A stretch of DNA of 64,000 bases from assembly GCF_042651965.1 (NCBI RefSeq), contig NZ_JBHSDY010000011.1, forward strand, positions 124,001 to 188,000, given 5' to 3'. Below, in pieces: positions 20,509 through 28,541 of this stretch. Numbering within the stretch: the first letter of the stretch is position 1; the number at the start of each line of letters is the position of its first letter. This stretch comes from Castellaniella hirudinis. Lineage in GTDB: Bacteria; Pseudomonadota; Gammaproteobacteria; Burkholderiales; Burkholderiaceae_B. The notes beneath the pieces are model-generated. The model saw nothing but the letters and a program-made list of their open reading frames with translations. It did no database searches and was not told the origin of the DNA. Made by a program: the position numbers and the translations under genes.

Positions 20509-20634
20509 ATGAGAAACCTGCTGGCTGTGATTGGCTTGTACGCCGTGTTGCGCAAGGGCTGGGAACTGTACGAACACTACGAAGCCATGCGCGAGGAGAA
20601 CGAGTATCTGCGCAGGAGGAAGGATGAGGACTGA
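20509..20634 (+). CDS. Small 41-residue protein, hydrophobic head and charged tail
   Basis: Starts at ATG 20509 behind a good SD (GGGAG at 20498-20502, six bases before the start) and ends TGA at 20634. The protein begins MRNLLAVIGLYAVLRKG, a short hydrophobic segment, and continues with a charged helix ending EENEYLRRRKDED. It has no cysteines and resembles small membrane-associated proteins in layout. I do not recognise it. The next gene starts 46 bases downstream on the same strand behind its own SD, so the two may be co-expressed. Confidence 0.6.
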   Translation: MRNLLAVIGLYAVLRKGWELYEHYEAMREENEYLRRRKDED

Positions 20635-20680
20635 ATGGTTACAGTGAACGTCGTCCAATCAATCACTCGGGGAACTTATC

Positions 20681-21055
20681 GTGTTCGATTTTAAAGAGAC
20701 GGCAGATAACTTCAGAAAATCCGGGGATGAGCTCGTTGACAACAGCCTGCCCAAGGTTCAACGTGTCCTCGAAGGAGTCCTAGAAAATTCCATCACACAG
20801 GCGGCTACCCAGCTCGATCAGGCAGCCGGCAACAACATCCTGATGCTCTCCGGCGAACTGCATGAGCAGATCCAGTTCGCCAAGTGCGAGTTCGACGACA
20901 CGATCCGCGTGGCGAAGGTCGAAATAGTGGATGCTGTCGAGACTTCGCTACGGGGCTTCAGAAAGCACGTGATCGCCCCCTTCTGGATGCTGATGTTTGT
21001 CTTTGGCGTCGTGATGGCGGGACTTGCCGGTTTCGTGATCGGCCATGGGTGGTAA
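20681..21055 (+). CDS. Tail-anchored hypothetical protein, 124 residues
   Basis: GTG start at 20681 behind GGGGAA. Residues 1-95 are strongly helical and amphipathic (ETADNFRKSGDELVDNSL; then LMLSGELHEQIQFAKCEF), consistent with a coiled coil, and residues 97-120 (IAPFWMLMFVFGVVMAGLAGFVIG) form one membrane helix near the C terminus. No known domain is recognised. The layout suggests a membrane-anchored oligomer facing the cytoplasm or periplasm. It lies next to the 41-residue gene and close to the toxin-antitoxin pair. Confidence 0.65.
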   Translation: MFDFKETADNFRKSGDELVDNSLPKVQRVLEGVLENSITQAATQLDQAAGNNILMLSGELHEQIQFAKCEFDDTIRVAKVEIVDAVETSLRGFRKHVIAPFWMLMFVFGVVMAGLAGFVIGHGW

Positions 21056-21074
21056 TCATCTTTTTGAACGGCCC

Positions 21075-21755
21075 TCACAACTCCTTCAAAATCTCTGTCT
21101 GCCGCGCCTGATAGGCGTTGTCGTCGATCAGACCGGACTCGTGCAGTGCCTTCAGTTCGCCCAGACGAGCCTCCAGGCTGCCTGTCCGGCGGGTTTGAGT
21201 TCCGGCAGAGCGGGCTGAGGGCGGGGCGCCCGTAGACGGCTGGGCAGCGGCGGCGCCGGACGGCATGCCTTGCGGGCTCAGGTCCTTGGGTTTGATCTTC
21301 ACAATCCGCAGGCCGAAGCGGCCGAGCCACATCGTCACGGTCATCAGCAGGGCGCTGTAGAGCAGGCCTGCGTACAACAGGGTCAGAAAGGTCACGGTTT
21401 CCTGGTGACCGTCGGGCAGCAGGCAATAGTATTCACGGACGACGCCATGCTGCCCTGGTCGGTAGGAATAGCCCTGGGAAAACAGTTCGAATTGGCCTGG
21501 AGCGGGGCAGGACAGAGGGGCGCCGATCATCGTGATGGTGGGAAAGATGACCCCCAGGCCGATGCTGAGGAACACGATGCCGATGAAGCACCAGCCGAGC
21601 GCCACCGTGATCAGCCCGAGCAGGATTTTGCGCAGCGCCTGGGCGCGTGCTCCGGTGGGCTGTTCGCTGGTGTACAGCAGGATCCTCAGGGCGAAGAACG
21701 CCCAGGAACCCAGCAGGAACCAGGCGATCCAGCGCAGCAGCAAGTCCAGGGTCAT
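21075..21755 (-). CDS. SHOCT-domain membrane protein
   Basis: 226 residues. Three or four hydrophobic helices (about 4-24, 42-70 and 120-145), a proline/alanine-rich linker (about 160-185) and a C-terminal SHOCT motif (ARLGELKALHESGLIDD, then YQARQTEIL). SHOCT is a short oligomerisation or linker motif found at protein ends. Two cysteines (SCPAPG and YYCLL) flank a region outside the membrane. A TTG at 21773 would add six residues; I chose ATG 21755. It lies 66 bp after the RCC1 gene on the same strand and could be the last gene of that cluster. Function unknown. Confidence 0.7.
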   Translation of the reverse strand: MTLDLLLRWIAWFLLGSWAFFALRILLYTSEQPTGARAQALRKILLGLITVALGWCFIGIVFLSIGLGVIFPTITMIGAPLSCPAPGQFELFSQGYSYRPGQHGVVREYYCLLPDGHQETVTFLTLLYAGLLYSALLMTVTMWLGRFGLRIVKIKPKDLSPQGMPSGAAAAQPSTGAPPSARSAGTQTRRTGSLEARLGELKALHESGLIDDNAYQARQTEILKEL

Positions 21756-21821
21756 GGTGTCGTCTCGGGTCAAGTCAAAGTCTGAACGTTGCTGTATCGC
21801 GCGGGCAAGGGCTGCCGGGCG

Positions 21822-23018
21822 TCATGGCGTCGCGGGCAAAGTCAGGGCTTGAAAGGCGGACACGCTTTGCGTGCCCTGGCCGAGGCCGATCTGCCCGGAA
21901 CCGTTGCTGCCCGTGACCCAGACCGAGCCATCGGTGCGCAGCGCCAGGGTGTGGTAACCGCCCGCGGCGATGGCCGCCACCTGGTCCAGCACCCGCGTGG
22001 GTCGCCGCAGCGTGTCGGTGTGGCCGCTGCCCAGTTGGCCGCTGTCGTTGTAGCCGAACGCCCACAGCACGTCGGCCGTGTCCAGGACCAGGGAATGGGC
22101 GCTGCCGGCGCCGATGGCGCGCACGCCGTCGCGCAGCATGAAGGGCGTCTTGCGGTTGATGCTGTCGCCGTCGCCCAATTGGCCGCCGCCGTCGAAGCCG
22201 ACCATCCACAGGCTGCCGTCGGTCTTGAGCATCATGCTGTAGCCGTTGCCCGCGGCCATGGCCTGCACGGATTCCAGCATGCGGACCGGCTGGGTACGAT
22301 TGGCGGTGCCGCCGTCGCCCAGTTGGCTGTTGGTATTGTGTCCAACGCCCCACAAGGCGCCGTCGTTCGTGAGGATCAGACTGTGGTCCGGGCCGGCGGC
22401 GACGGCATGCACGCCGTCCATGATCTTGACCGGCGTGCGGCGCGACTCGGTGTCGCCCGTGCCCAGTTGGCCGTAGGTGTTCAGACCGAAACTCCACAGG
22501 CTGCCGTCGGTTTTCAGCACCAGGCTGTGGGCGTCGCCTGCCGCCATGGCGGCGACGCCGTCCATGATGCGCACGGGGGTGTGCGCGTCGTTGGCGCTGC
22601 CGTCGCCCAGTTGGCCGGAATCGTTATCGCCGCAGACCCACAGGCTGCCGTCGGTTTTCAGGATCAGGCTGTGCCTGCCGCCCAGCGCGACGCTGCGTAC
22701 GCCGCTCAGGGTCTTGATGGGGGTGCGTTGAATGGTGGCGTCGCCGTCGCACAACTGGCCGTCGCTGCCGTTGCCCATGGCCCAGAGCTGGTGGTCGTTG
22801 GTGAGCAGCATGCTGTGCATGCCGCCGGCGGCAATGTGGGTGAGGGTCATGGCCGATGTTCCGGTGCTTGAAGCCGCGTTTGAAGTGGTGGTTGCGCCGT
22901 CGCCCCAGAGCAGCAGCGGGATGAGCAGGGCCGTGGCGAAGGCGATGCCGGGCCTTCGGGGGGCGGACCCGTCCCGGTCGTGATACGGACTGTCGTGCGC
23001 GTCGTTCGTGTCGTTCAT
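21822..23018 (-). CDS. RCC1-repeat seven-bladed beta-propeller protein
   Basis: 398 residues. After a short cytoplasmic-looking head and a hydrophobic segment (about 24-38, signal anchor or signal peptide), seven repeats follow, each with a core such as HSLILKTDGSLWVCG, then SGQLGDG. Seven LW/VW-G cores are countable, enough for a closed RCC1-like propeller. Bacterial RCC1 proteins are mostly uncharacterised; propellers usually bind proteins or glycans. The predicted export places it in the periplasm or outside. It follows the DUF4424-like gene by 14 bp, with SD AAGGA before its ATG, so it is in that operon. Confidence 0.85.
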   Translation of the reverse strand: MNDTNDAHDSPYHDRDGSAPRRPGIAFATALLIPLLLWGDGATTTSNAASSTGTSAMTLTHIAAGGMHSMLLTNDHQLWAMGNGSDGQLCDGDATIQRTPIKTLSGVRSVALGGRHSLILKTDGSLWVCGDNDSGQLGDGSANDAHTPVRIMDGVAAMAAGDAHSLVLKTDGSLWSFGLNTYGQLGTGDTESRRTPVKIMDGVHAVAAGPDHSLILTNDGALWGVGHNTNSQLGDGGTANRTQPVRMLESVQAMAAGNGYSMMLKTDGSLWMVGFDGGGQLGDGDSINRKTPFMLRDGVRAIGAGSAHSLVLDTADVLWAFGYNDSGQLGSGHTDTLRRPTRVLDQVAAIAAGGYHTLALRTDGSVWVTGSNGSGQIGLGQGTQSVSAFQALTLPATP

Positions 23019-23032
23019 GGGTTCTGCATCCT

Positions 23033-24055
23033 TCAGTCGTCAGGCCAGCCATCGGGGCCCATGAAAAACAGGGCGTCGACGGTGCGGCCGGGCGTGACGT
23101 TGCGGGCCTGCCATGTGAAGGTGCTGGGCGAGGTTTTTTTGGCGTCGGCCGGGCAGAATGCGACCAGGTTTGGGGACGCGTACTTGTCGACCTTCAGGCT
23201 GTACCGCGCGGCGGCGGGCGGGGGCGGAGCGCCTTTGGGGGCCAGGACGTGCATGACGGCGTAAAGCTCGTACCCGGCGCCGGAGCCGGCAAGACGAAAG
23301 AACGTGCGGCGCCACGCCTCGTCGAGGCAATAGGTCCGGTTCGCCCAGCCGCCGGCGGCGATGGGCGGAAAATTGTCGAGATTGATGTCGCTCCAGTAGA
23401 ACGCGTCCGGGTTGTAGTGGATCTCGACGCGGGTTTCGCCCGGCTCGAACACCTGATCCCAGGTGTAGCGGACCTGATAGTTCCAGTTGGCGGCATCCAG
23501 GCTGAGCAGGCCGCGCGCCTTGAGCATGGCCTGGGTTTGCGCCGGCAGGTGGGACCAGGGGGCCTCGTGGTTCAGGTCGTAGAGCAGCGGCACGCCCGCG
23601 TCCAGCAAGATCCGCGTGACATCCTGGCCGTCCTGGAGCGCCCGGCCCCGGCCGGTCAGCATCAGCGGCGCGCCATTGACGTGCACGGACAGATTCATGT
23701 AATTGACCGGCTTACTGTCGGCGGCCAGCCCCTCGGCCATGCCGCCGCCGTCGAGCAGGCCGACCACGTCGGGACTGGCATCCACCGGCATTTCGGGCAG
23801 CTCGAAACGGAACGGCACGGTGTGACGCTGCGCGCCCTGGAAGACGTAGCTGAGCGTGACGTGGCGCGGGTTCATCGTGATGTCTTGGCGGGTGATGCGT
23901 ATGCCGGCGGGCAATGTGAAGATCGGGCCTTCGACGGCGTTCGAGCGTATCGCCGCCTGGACGGGGGTTGCCGTTTCCGCTTCTGCGGGCACGGCCTGCA
24001 GGCAGGCCGACAGCAGTGCGATGCCGCAGCCGGCGGCCAGTCGTCGCGGGCTCAT
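23033..24055 (-). CDS. DUF4424-like exported protein
   Basis: 340 residues from ATG 24055, which overlaps the previous stop (ATGA). The N-terminal signal contains both a possible lipobox (LLSAC, Cys18) and a signal-peptidase I site after AEA, so lipidation is uncertain. The mature start (IFTLPAGIRITRQDITMNPRHVTLSY, read in pieces) and the layout resemble DUF4424 proteins, an uncharacterised periplasmic family. Further on, NPDAFYWSDINLDNF and RTYCLDEAW are distinctive. Two later cysteines could form a disulfide. Third gene of the cluster; function unknown. Confidence 0.6.
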   Translation of the reverse strand: MSPRRLAAGCGIALLSACLQAVPAEAETATPVQAAIRSNAVEGPIFTLPAGIRITRQDITMNPRHVTLSYVFQGAQRHTVPFRFELPEMPVDASPDVVGLLDGGGMAEGLAADSKPVNYMNLSVHVNGAPLMLTGRGRALQDGQDVTRILLDAGVPLLYDLNHEAPWSHLPAQTQAMLKARGLLSLDAANWNYQVRYTWDQVFEPGETRVEIHYNPDAFYWSDINLDNFPPIAAGGWANRTYCLDEAWRRTFFRLAGSGAGYELYAVMHVLAPKGAPPPPAAARYSLKVDKYASPNLVAFCPADAKKTSPSTFTWQARNVTPGRTVDALFFMGPDGWPDD

Positions 24056-25365
24056 GGGCGTGCCTTGGGCGTCGTCAGGTGCGCCAGGCAGAAGCGTTGC
24101 GGCGCGCTGTCGTTCTGCGCCGTCAGGGACTCGTCGCCGCAAGCGTTGCGCGTGGACCAGACGAGCAGGCTCTGATCCGCGGAGCGCGCGTAGGGCTGGT
24201 CGCCGCGCGCGGTGCCCGCGATGCGCCGATCGCCGTGCGTGGCCAGGTCCAGCAGGATGATGCCCGTGTCGGCCGCATACGCAATCTGCGACCGGTGCGC
24301 GTCAAACAGGAAGGACCCCAGCTCCCACGATCCCCAGGCCGCCCGGTAGACCGGCGCCCCGGGAGGGGGGCGTTTGCGCGTTCTCAGTTCGATCGTGCCG
24401 CGGCCCAAGTCGACGGTCCAGACCAGGAAGTCGTGGTTGCCGCGCAGCACGCTGATCGCGTCCTGGTCGCCTGCCGTCACCTCGTCCGGATCGATCGCCT
24501 CGGGTTCGGCGGCCCGGTCGAGCAGGGCCTGGATGGCGTGCGGCACGGTCTCCAGTTTTTGCCGGCCGGCCATGGTGGCGGCATAAACGGCGCTGGCGTT
24601 GCGTTCCGGATTGCCGCTGCCATCCGGGCCCCAGAGCGTGACGTGGGCGTACAGCGTGCCGCCCTGCCAGGCCAGTGCCTGGATCGCCATCGGTGCGTCG
24701 TCGGGGTGGGGCTGCTGCTGGTCAGGTCGGGGCGTGGCCTCGACGAGCGTGCCGTCGGCGACCCGGTAGAGCCAGACCTGATCGGGCAGATCGATTTCCT
24801 GGCTGGGCAGCAGGATCGCCAGCAGGGTGCCGTCGGGCGAGACCTGGATGCCGGCGATGCGCAGGTCGGACTCGACCTGGATGTCCGGGCGGGCCGCGAG
24901 TAGCGGCGCCAGGGCGAGCGGCGCGATGGTCGAGGGCAGCAGCGGCGGGGCGGCCAAGTCCTGCAGCACACGGCGGCGGTCGAGGTACACCATGTCCAGG
25001 CAGTCGTAGGCTCGTTTCGCCGGCGGGCTGGAGGCGCTGGACAGTTCCTTGAACGAGCGGTCGGCGATGCAGCGGCGGTCGCGTTCGCGCACCCAGTCGC
25101 GTTGCTGCTGGATGAGATCATCGCGGGCCGGGCCGACCGCCGCCGCCTTGGCCGCGGCGTAGGCGCGCGACAAGGCCAGATCCTGCCAGCGCAGCACAGC
25201 GTATGCGCAGATGAAGCGGTCGACCGGCCGTTCGGCCTTGGTGCAGTCAAAGCCGGCGGGGATGCTTTGCGCCGCCGCAGCCGCAGGGAGCGTCCCGAAA
25301 ACGCCCAAGGCGAGCAGGCCGCCGAGCGCCGCCTTGGCGAACCTGGAGAGGACATGCCGGTTCAT
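24052..25365 (-). CDS. LprI/DUF1311-domain exported protein
   Basis: 437 residues from ATG 25365 (SD AGGGG eight bases upstream; ATG 25371 is an alternative). Signal peptide to about residue 33 (cleavage near AAA/QSIP). Residues 38-125 form an LprI-N/DUF1311 domain: FDCTKAERPVDRFIC, ALSRAYAAA and QQQRDWVRERDRRC, with the paired cysteines of that family. The M. tuberculosis LprI protein of this family is a lysozyme inhibitor, but many members are uncharacterised. The remaining 300 residues look beta-rich with repeated strand-turn units (SPDGTLLAILLPS, NHDFLVWTVDLG) suggestive of a propeller. Overlaps the DUF4424-like gene. Confidence 0.75.
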   Translation of the reverse strand: MNRHVLSRFAKAALGGLLALGVFGTLPAAAAAQSIPAGFDCTKAERPVDRFICAYAVLRWQDLALSRAYAAAKAAAVGPARDDLIQQQRDWVRERDRRCIADRSFKELSSASSPPAKRAYDCLDMVYLDRRRVLQDLAAPPLLPSTIAPLALAPLLAARPDIQVESDLRIAGIQVSPDGTLLAILLPSQEIDLPDQVWLYRVADGTLVEATPRPDQQQPHPDDAPMAIQALAWQGGTLYAHVTLWGPDGSGNPERNASAVYAATMAGRQKLETVPHAIQALLDRAAEPEAIDPDEVTAGDQDAISVLRGNHDFLVWTVDLGRGTIELRTRKRPPPGAPVYRAAWGSWELGSFLFDAHRSQIAYAADTGIILLDLATHGDRRIAGTARGDQPYARSADQSLLVWSTRNACGDESLTAQNDSAPQRFCLAHLTTPKARP

Positions 25366-25387
25366 GATCATCGCCCCTATCGCGTCG

Positions 25388-25936
25388 CTACTGAGCGGCC
25401 CCGGATTTGCCGGATGGCTTGGCCGCATCGCAGGCGGCCAGCAGCGTGGCCGCCGGTTGGGCGATGCCGGCCAGGGGATAGCGTTCGGTGTGGCCCTTGA
25501 TGGTGACGGCCAGGTCGCCGCTGGCGCTGAGCACGTGGCGCAGGGTGTCGTTCAGGGGTAGATCGGCTTGAAAATCCGCGCCGCCCGAATCCTGATTTTC
25601 AAGGCCGGTGGCGGAAAACTGGATGTGCTGGCCGCCGGCCTGCAGGCGGATCGGCAGTTTCTCGCCCGGACGGGCGCCGCTGTTCTCGTCCTGAAGGTAG
25701 ATTTCCACGGCCTTCTCGCCCGGCGCGCATGCGAACATCATGATCGTGTAGTCGCTGTGCGGAACACCGTAGACGAGGAGCGTCTTCTGGTCGTAGTTGT
25801 CGTGGTACCAGCGGGGATCTTCGTCGTCCTGCGCGGCGGCGGGCCAGGCCGCCAAGGTCAGCGCCATCAGCGGGGCGATCAGGAAAACCCGGCGCAGGCA
25901 GGTTTGGAAGCGGGTGGCGAGGGTCGGCTGTGTCAT
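25388..25936 (-). CDS. Small secreted protein of unknown function
   Basis: 182 residues. N-terminal signal peptide (RRVFLIAPLMALTLAAWPAAA) followed by an acidic start (QDDEDPRWY) and a mainly beta domain. Two cysteines (FACAPGE and LAACDAA) in the mature part could form one disulfide. The pattern VYGVPHSDYTIMMFACAPG followed by EIYLQD suggests a periplasmic beta-sandwich, but I recognise no family. It is the second gene of the cluster, 22 bp before the LprI-domain gene. Confidence 0.7.
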   Translation of the reverse strand: MTQPTLATRFQTCLRRVFLIAPLMALTLAAWPAAAQDDEDPRWYHDNYDQKTLLVYGVPHSDYTIMMFACAPGEKAVEIYLQDENSGARPGEKLPIRLQAGGQHIQFSATGLENQDSGGADFQADLPLNDTLRHVLSASGDLAVTIKGHTERYPLAGIAQPAATLLAACDAAKPSGKSGAAQ

Positions 25937-26031
25937 GGGGGGCTCATGAAGGACTGGGGTCGAGGGGCTGGCAAGGTGTCATGGGGACCAGGAGCCGATG
26001 GGATCGAGGCGCTTGAAGAAGACCGCGACGC

Positions 26032-26937
26032 CTAGCCGGTCAACCATTTGACGGGCAGCGTCACGCATCTGAACGTCCAGCCGTTGGCCGTGATCAGTTT
26101 CAGCAGGGGATCGCGCATTTCCCGGATGTCGAATGTATAGCTGTAGCTGAGCTTGGGCACCGGACGGCCGTTCTCGATCTGGATGCCGTACAGCGTTTCC
26201 CGCTGGGTTTGGTAGAACGTGATGGCGCCCCATTGCATATAGAATGACATGCCTGCGCCGCCCACGCCGGCCGAGGCGCCGAACTGGGACTGCATTTCGC
26301 GCACCCGCGCCGTGTGGTCGGACTCGTCGAGGCGGATCGTCAGCCGGGTGAGTTCCGTGATCTTGTGCAGCCGCAGCAGGTCCAGCCAGGCGGCGTCGGC
26401 GTACTTCCAATCCACGATGATTTCATCCGGGCGCTTGCCGGGGGTGATGGTGAAAGGGAATTGGGCGCCGTCGTTGAGGGTCTGCAGGCGCTGCCGCAGA
26501 TCCTGCAGGGGGATCGGGGGGGACCCCGGTTCGGGATCGAAGGTCATGGACCAACTGGACAGGCGGATGAAGACCAAGGCCATCACCGCGATGTAAGGCA
26601 GCAGGAACAGCAGCGGCGAGGGCATGCCCGGCGCGTCGAGGTCGTAGGCGTTGAGACTGAAGCTGGTATACGCCCGCGCGTGCATAAAGACGTTGCCGGG
26701 CAGGGTCAGCAGGACGAAGAACGTCAGGAAAAAGACGACGGGCCGCCGGTTGTCCGGCAGCGTGAAGAACAGGAATACCCCCGCCAGCGCGGCGCCCAGC
26801 AGAATGATGCCCAGCACCGCGCCCAGCATGTGGTCGTGGATGTCGGTGCGTTTCCAGGCGATGGTGATCAGCGACAGCGCCAGGATGACCGTGATGCCCA
26901 TGGCGCCCAGCGCCAGGGCTGTGCCTTTGCCTTCCAT
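26032..26937 (-). CDS. Four-helix membrane protein with soluble C-terminal domain
   Basis: 301 residues from ATG 26937, which has the strong SD GGGGGCGG directly upstream. Four hydrophobic helices at about 8-28, 36-60, 67-90 and 110-130, then a roughly 160-residue soluble domain (VDWKYADAAWLDLLRLHKI, LTIRLDESDHTARV, YTFDIREMRDPLL). I recognise no family. It is the first gene of the minus-strand cluster and 95 bp ahead of the small secreted protein. A palindrome lies about 50 bp upstream of its start. Confidence 0.7.
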   Translation of the reverse strand: MEGKGTALALGAMGITVILALSLITIAWKRTDIHDHMLGAVLGIILLGAALAGVFLFFTLPDNRRPVVFFLTFFVLLTLPGNVFMHARAYTSFSLNAYDLDAPGMPSPLLFLLPYIAVMALVFIRLSSWSMTFDPEPGSPPIPLQDLRQRLQTLNDGAQFPFTITPGKRPDEIIVDWKYADAAWLDLLRLHKITELTRLTIRLDESDHTARVREMQSQFGASAGVGGAGMSFYMQWGAITFYQTQRETLYGIQIENGRPVPKLSYSYTFDIREMRDPLLKLITANGWTFRCVTLPVKWLTG

Positions 26938-26988
26938 GCCGCCCCCTTGTTGTTCTTGAAGGAAGTCTAGCAAGCGGCGCGCAAAAGC

Positions 26989-27010
26989 GATTCATTCAAA
27001 TGAATGAATC
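26989..27010. promoter_or_regulatory. Palindrome upstream of the RCC1/LprI cluster
   Basis: GATTCATTCA (26989-26998) and TGAATGAATC (27001-27010) are perfect inverted arms separated by AA. It is 52 bp upstream of the first gene of the cluster. A candidate -10 box on the minus strand (TAGACT, about 26969-26964) lies between it and the gene. This geometry fits a regulator binding site, but nothing identifies the regulator. It is downstream of the ABC operon's own terminator. Confidence 0.5.
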
Positions 27011-27026
27011 TGCGGTGGAAGCGCTC

Positions 27027-27050
27027 AAGAAAACGGCGCCAGTGGCGCCG
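27027..27050 (-). terminator. Terminator of the amino-acid ABC transporter operon
   Basis: On the minus strand CGGCGCC (27050-27044) pairs with GGCGCCG (27040-27034) around a 3-base loop, followed by TTTTCTT. It begins 7 bases after the hisP-like stop codon. Confidence 0.85.
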
Positions 27051-27057
27051 CGATGTA

Positions 27058-27825
27058 CTATTTCAGGTTCCCTGACAAGAACTGCCGCAGCCGGGGGCTT
27101 TGCGGGTTGTCGAAGATATCGGCCGGGGCGCCGGTTTCTTCCGCCACGCCCTGGTGCAGGAACATGACTTGGGATGCCAGATTGCGGGCAAAGCCCATTT
27201 CGTGAGTGACGACCAGCATGGTGCGGCCTTCTTCGGCCAGCTTCTGCATGACTTTCAGCACTTCGCCGACCAGTTCGGGGTCCAGGGCGGAGGTCGGTTC
27301 GTCGAACAGCATGACTTCGGGTTCCATGGCCAGGGCGCGGGCGATCGCCACGCGCTGCTGCTGGCCGCCCGACAGGGACGAGGGATACTGGGTTTCGACC
27401 TTGGGGTCCAGGCCGACCTTGGCCAGGTAGTGGCGGGCGCGTTCGACGGCTTCGGCGCGGCTGAGCTTCAGCACCTGGACCGGGGCTTCGATCACATTGC
27501 CCAGCACGTTCATGTGCGCCCACAGGTTGAAGTGCTGGAACACCATGGCCAGTTTCGAACGCAGGCGCCGCAACTGGTCCAGGTCGGCGGCGTGGGGTTC
27601 GCCGTGCTTGTCCTGGACGATCTTCAGCAGTTCCCCGTTCAGTGACACCGAGCCCTGGTTGGGTTTTTCCAGAAAGTTGATGCAGCGCAGAAAGGTCGAT
27701 TTGCCCGAGCCGCTGGAGCCCAGGATGCAGATCACGTCGCCGGCGTTGGCGGTCAGCGAGACGCCCTTGAGGACCTCGTTGTCGCCATAGCGTTTGTGGA
27801 TGTTGAGTACGTCGAGTTTGGACAT
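27058..27825 (-). CDS. Polar amino-acid ABC transporter ATP-binding protein (HisP/ArtP type)
   Basis: 255 residues. Walker A GSSGSGKST, signature LSGGQQQR, Walker B LFDEPTSALDPE and the H-loop His in VVTHEMGFA are intact. HAADLDQLRRLRSKLAMVFQHFNLW (read in parts) is typical of the HisP/ArtP/GltL group that powers uptake of basic or polar amino acids. The frame runs on upstream but the family start is MSKLDVLNIHKRYG at 27825; the SD is poor, so translation probably follows the hisM-like gene, whose stop lies 5 bp before. Confidence 0.93.
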   Translation of the reverse strand: MSKLDVLNIHKRYGDNEVLKGVSLTANAGDVICILGSSGSGKSTFLRCINFLEKPNQGSVSLNGELLKIVQDKHGEPHAADLDQLRRLRSKLAMVFQHFNLWAHMNVLGNVIEAPVQVLKLSRAEAVERARHYLAKVGLDPKVETQYPSSLSGGQQQRVAIARALAMEPEVMLFDEPTSALDPELVGEVLKVMQKLAEEGRTMLVVTHEMGFARNLASQVMFLHQGVAEETGAPADIFDNPQSPRLRQFLSGNLK

Positions 27826-27830
27826 GGGGA

Positions 27831-28541
27831 TCAGCGGTGGGCGCCCAGATAGGCCAGCGTGCGGCGTTCGAATCGGCGGAACAGTCCGATCAGTGTAAAC
27901 GACAGGCACAGGTAGAGCAGGGCGGCAAGTCCGTAGGAGGCAAAGGTCTGGTAGGTGGCCGAATTGGCGTCGCGGGCCACCTTGAGGATGTCGGGGACGG
28001 TGGCGGTAAAGGCCAGTGACGTGGCGTGCAGCATCAGGATGACTTCGTTGCTGTAGGCTGGCAGTGCGCGGCGCAGGGCCGAAGGCAGGATCACCCGGCG
28101 GTACATGGCGAAGCGCGTCATGCCGTAGGCGCGCGCGGCTTCGATTTCGCCCGCGTTCGTGGCGCGGATGGCGCCGGCGAAAATTTCCATGGTGTAGGCG
28201 ACCGTGTTCAGCGTCAGGGCCAGCACCATGCAGTTCCAGCCGGTCTGGAAAAAGGCCGCCAGCGGGGGCGTTTCCTTGATGAAATCCAGGCTGTAGATGC
28301 CGACGTAGATGAACAGGATCTGCACGTACAACGGCGTGCCGCGAAAGACGTAGCTGAAGATCCACAGCGGGACCGACAGCCAGCGGCGCGAGGACACCCG
28401 GCCCACGGCCAGGACGATGGAGATGAAAAAGCCCATCGTCACCGACAGCACCAGCAGCCACAGGGTGACGGCCATGCCCGACAGGCTGCCGTTGTTGGCG
28501 TACAGAAAAGCGCGCCAGAATTGTTCGAGTACGTCGCTCAT
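27831..28541 (-). CDS. Polar amino-acid ABC transporter permease (HisM type)
   Basis: 236 residues, five membrane helices, with the HisM-type family features YVFRGTPLYVQILF and the EAA loop GEIEAARAYGMTRFAMYRRVILPSA (key residues EAARAYG). It pairs with the HisQ-type subunit to form the inner-membrane channel. Its start overlaps the hisQ-like stop by four bases (ATGA). Confidence 0.92.
   Translation of the reverse strand: MSDVLEQFWRAFLYANNGSLSGMAVTLWLLVLSVTMGFFISIVLAVGRVSSRRWLSVPLWIFSYVFRGTPLYVQILFIYVGIYSLDFIKETPPLAAFFQTGWNCMVLALTLNTVAYTMEIFAGAIRATNAGEIEAARAYGMTRFAMYRRVILPSALRRALPAYSNEVILMLHATSLAFTATVPDILKVARDANSATYQTFASYGLAALLYLCLSFTLIGLFRRFERRTLAYLGAHR

Noticed and set aside
27826..28461. 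Longer start for the HisP-type ATPase, reading through hisM in another frame
   Set aside because: The family begins at MSKLDVLN (27825), and the added sequence is a shadow of the permease gene.
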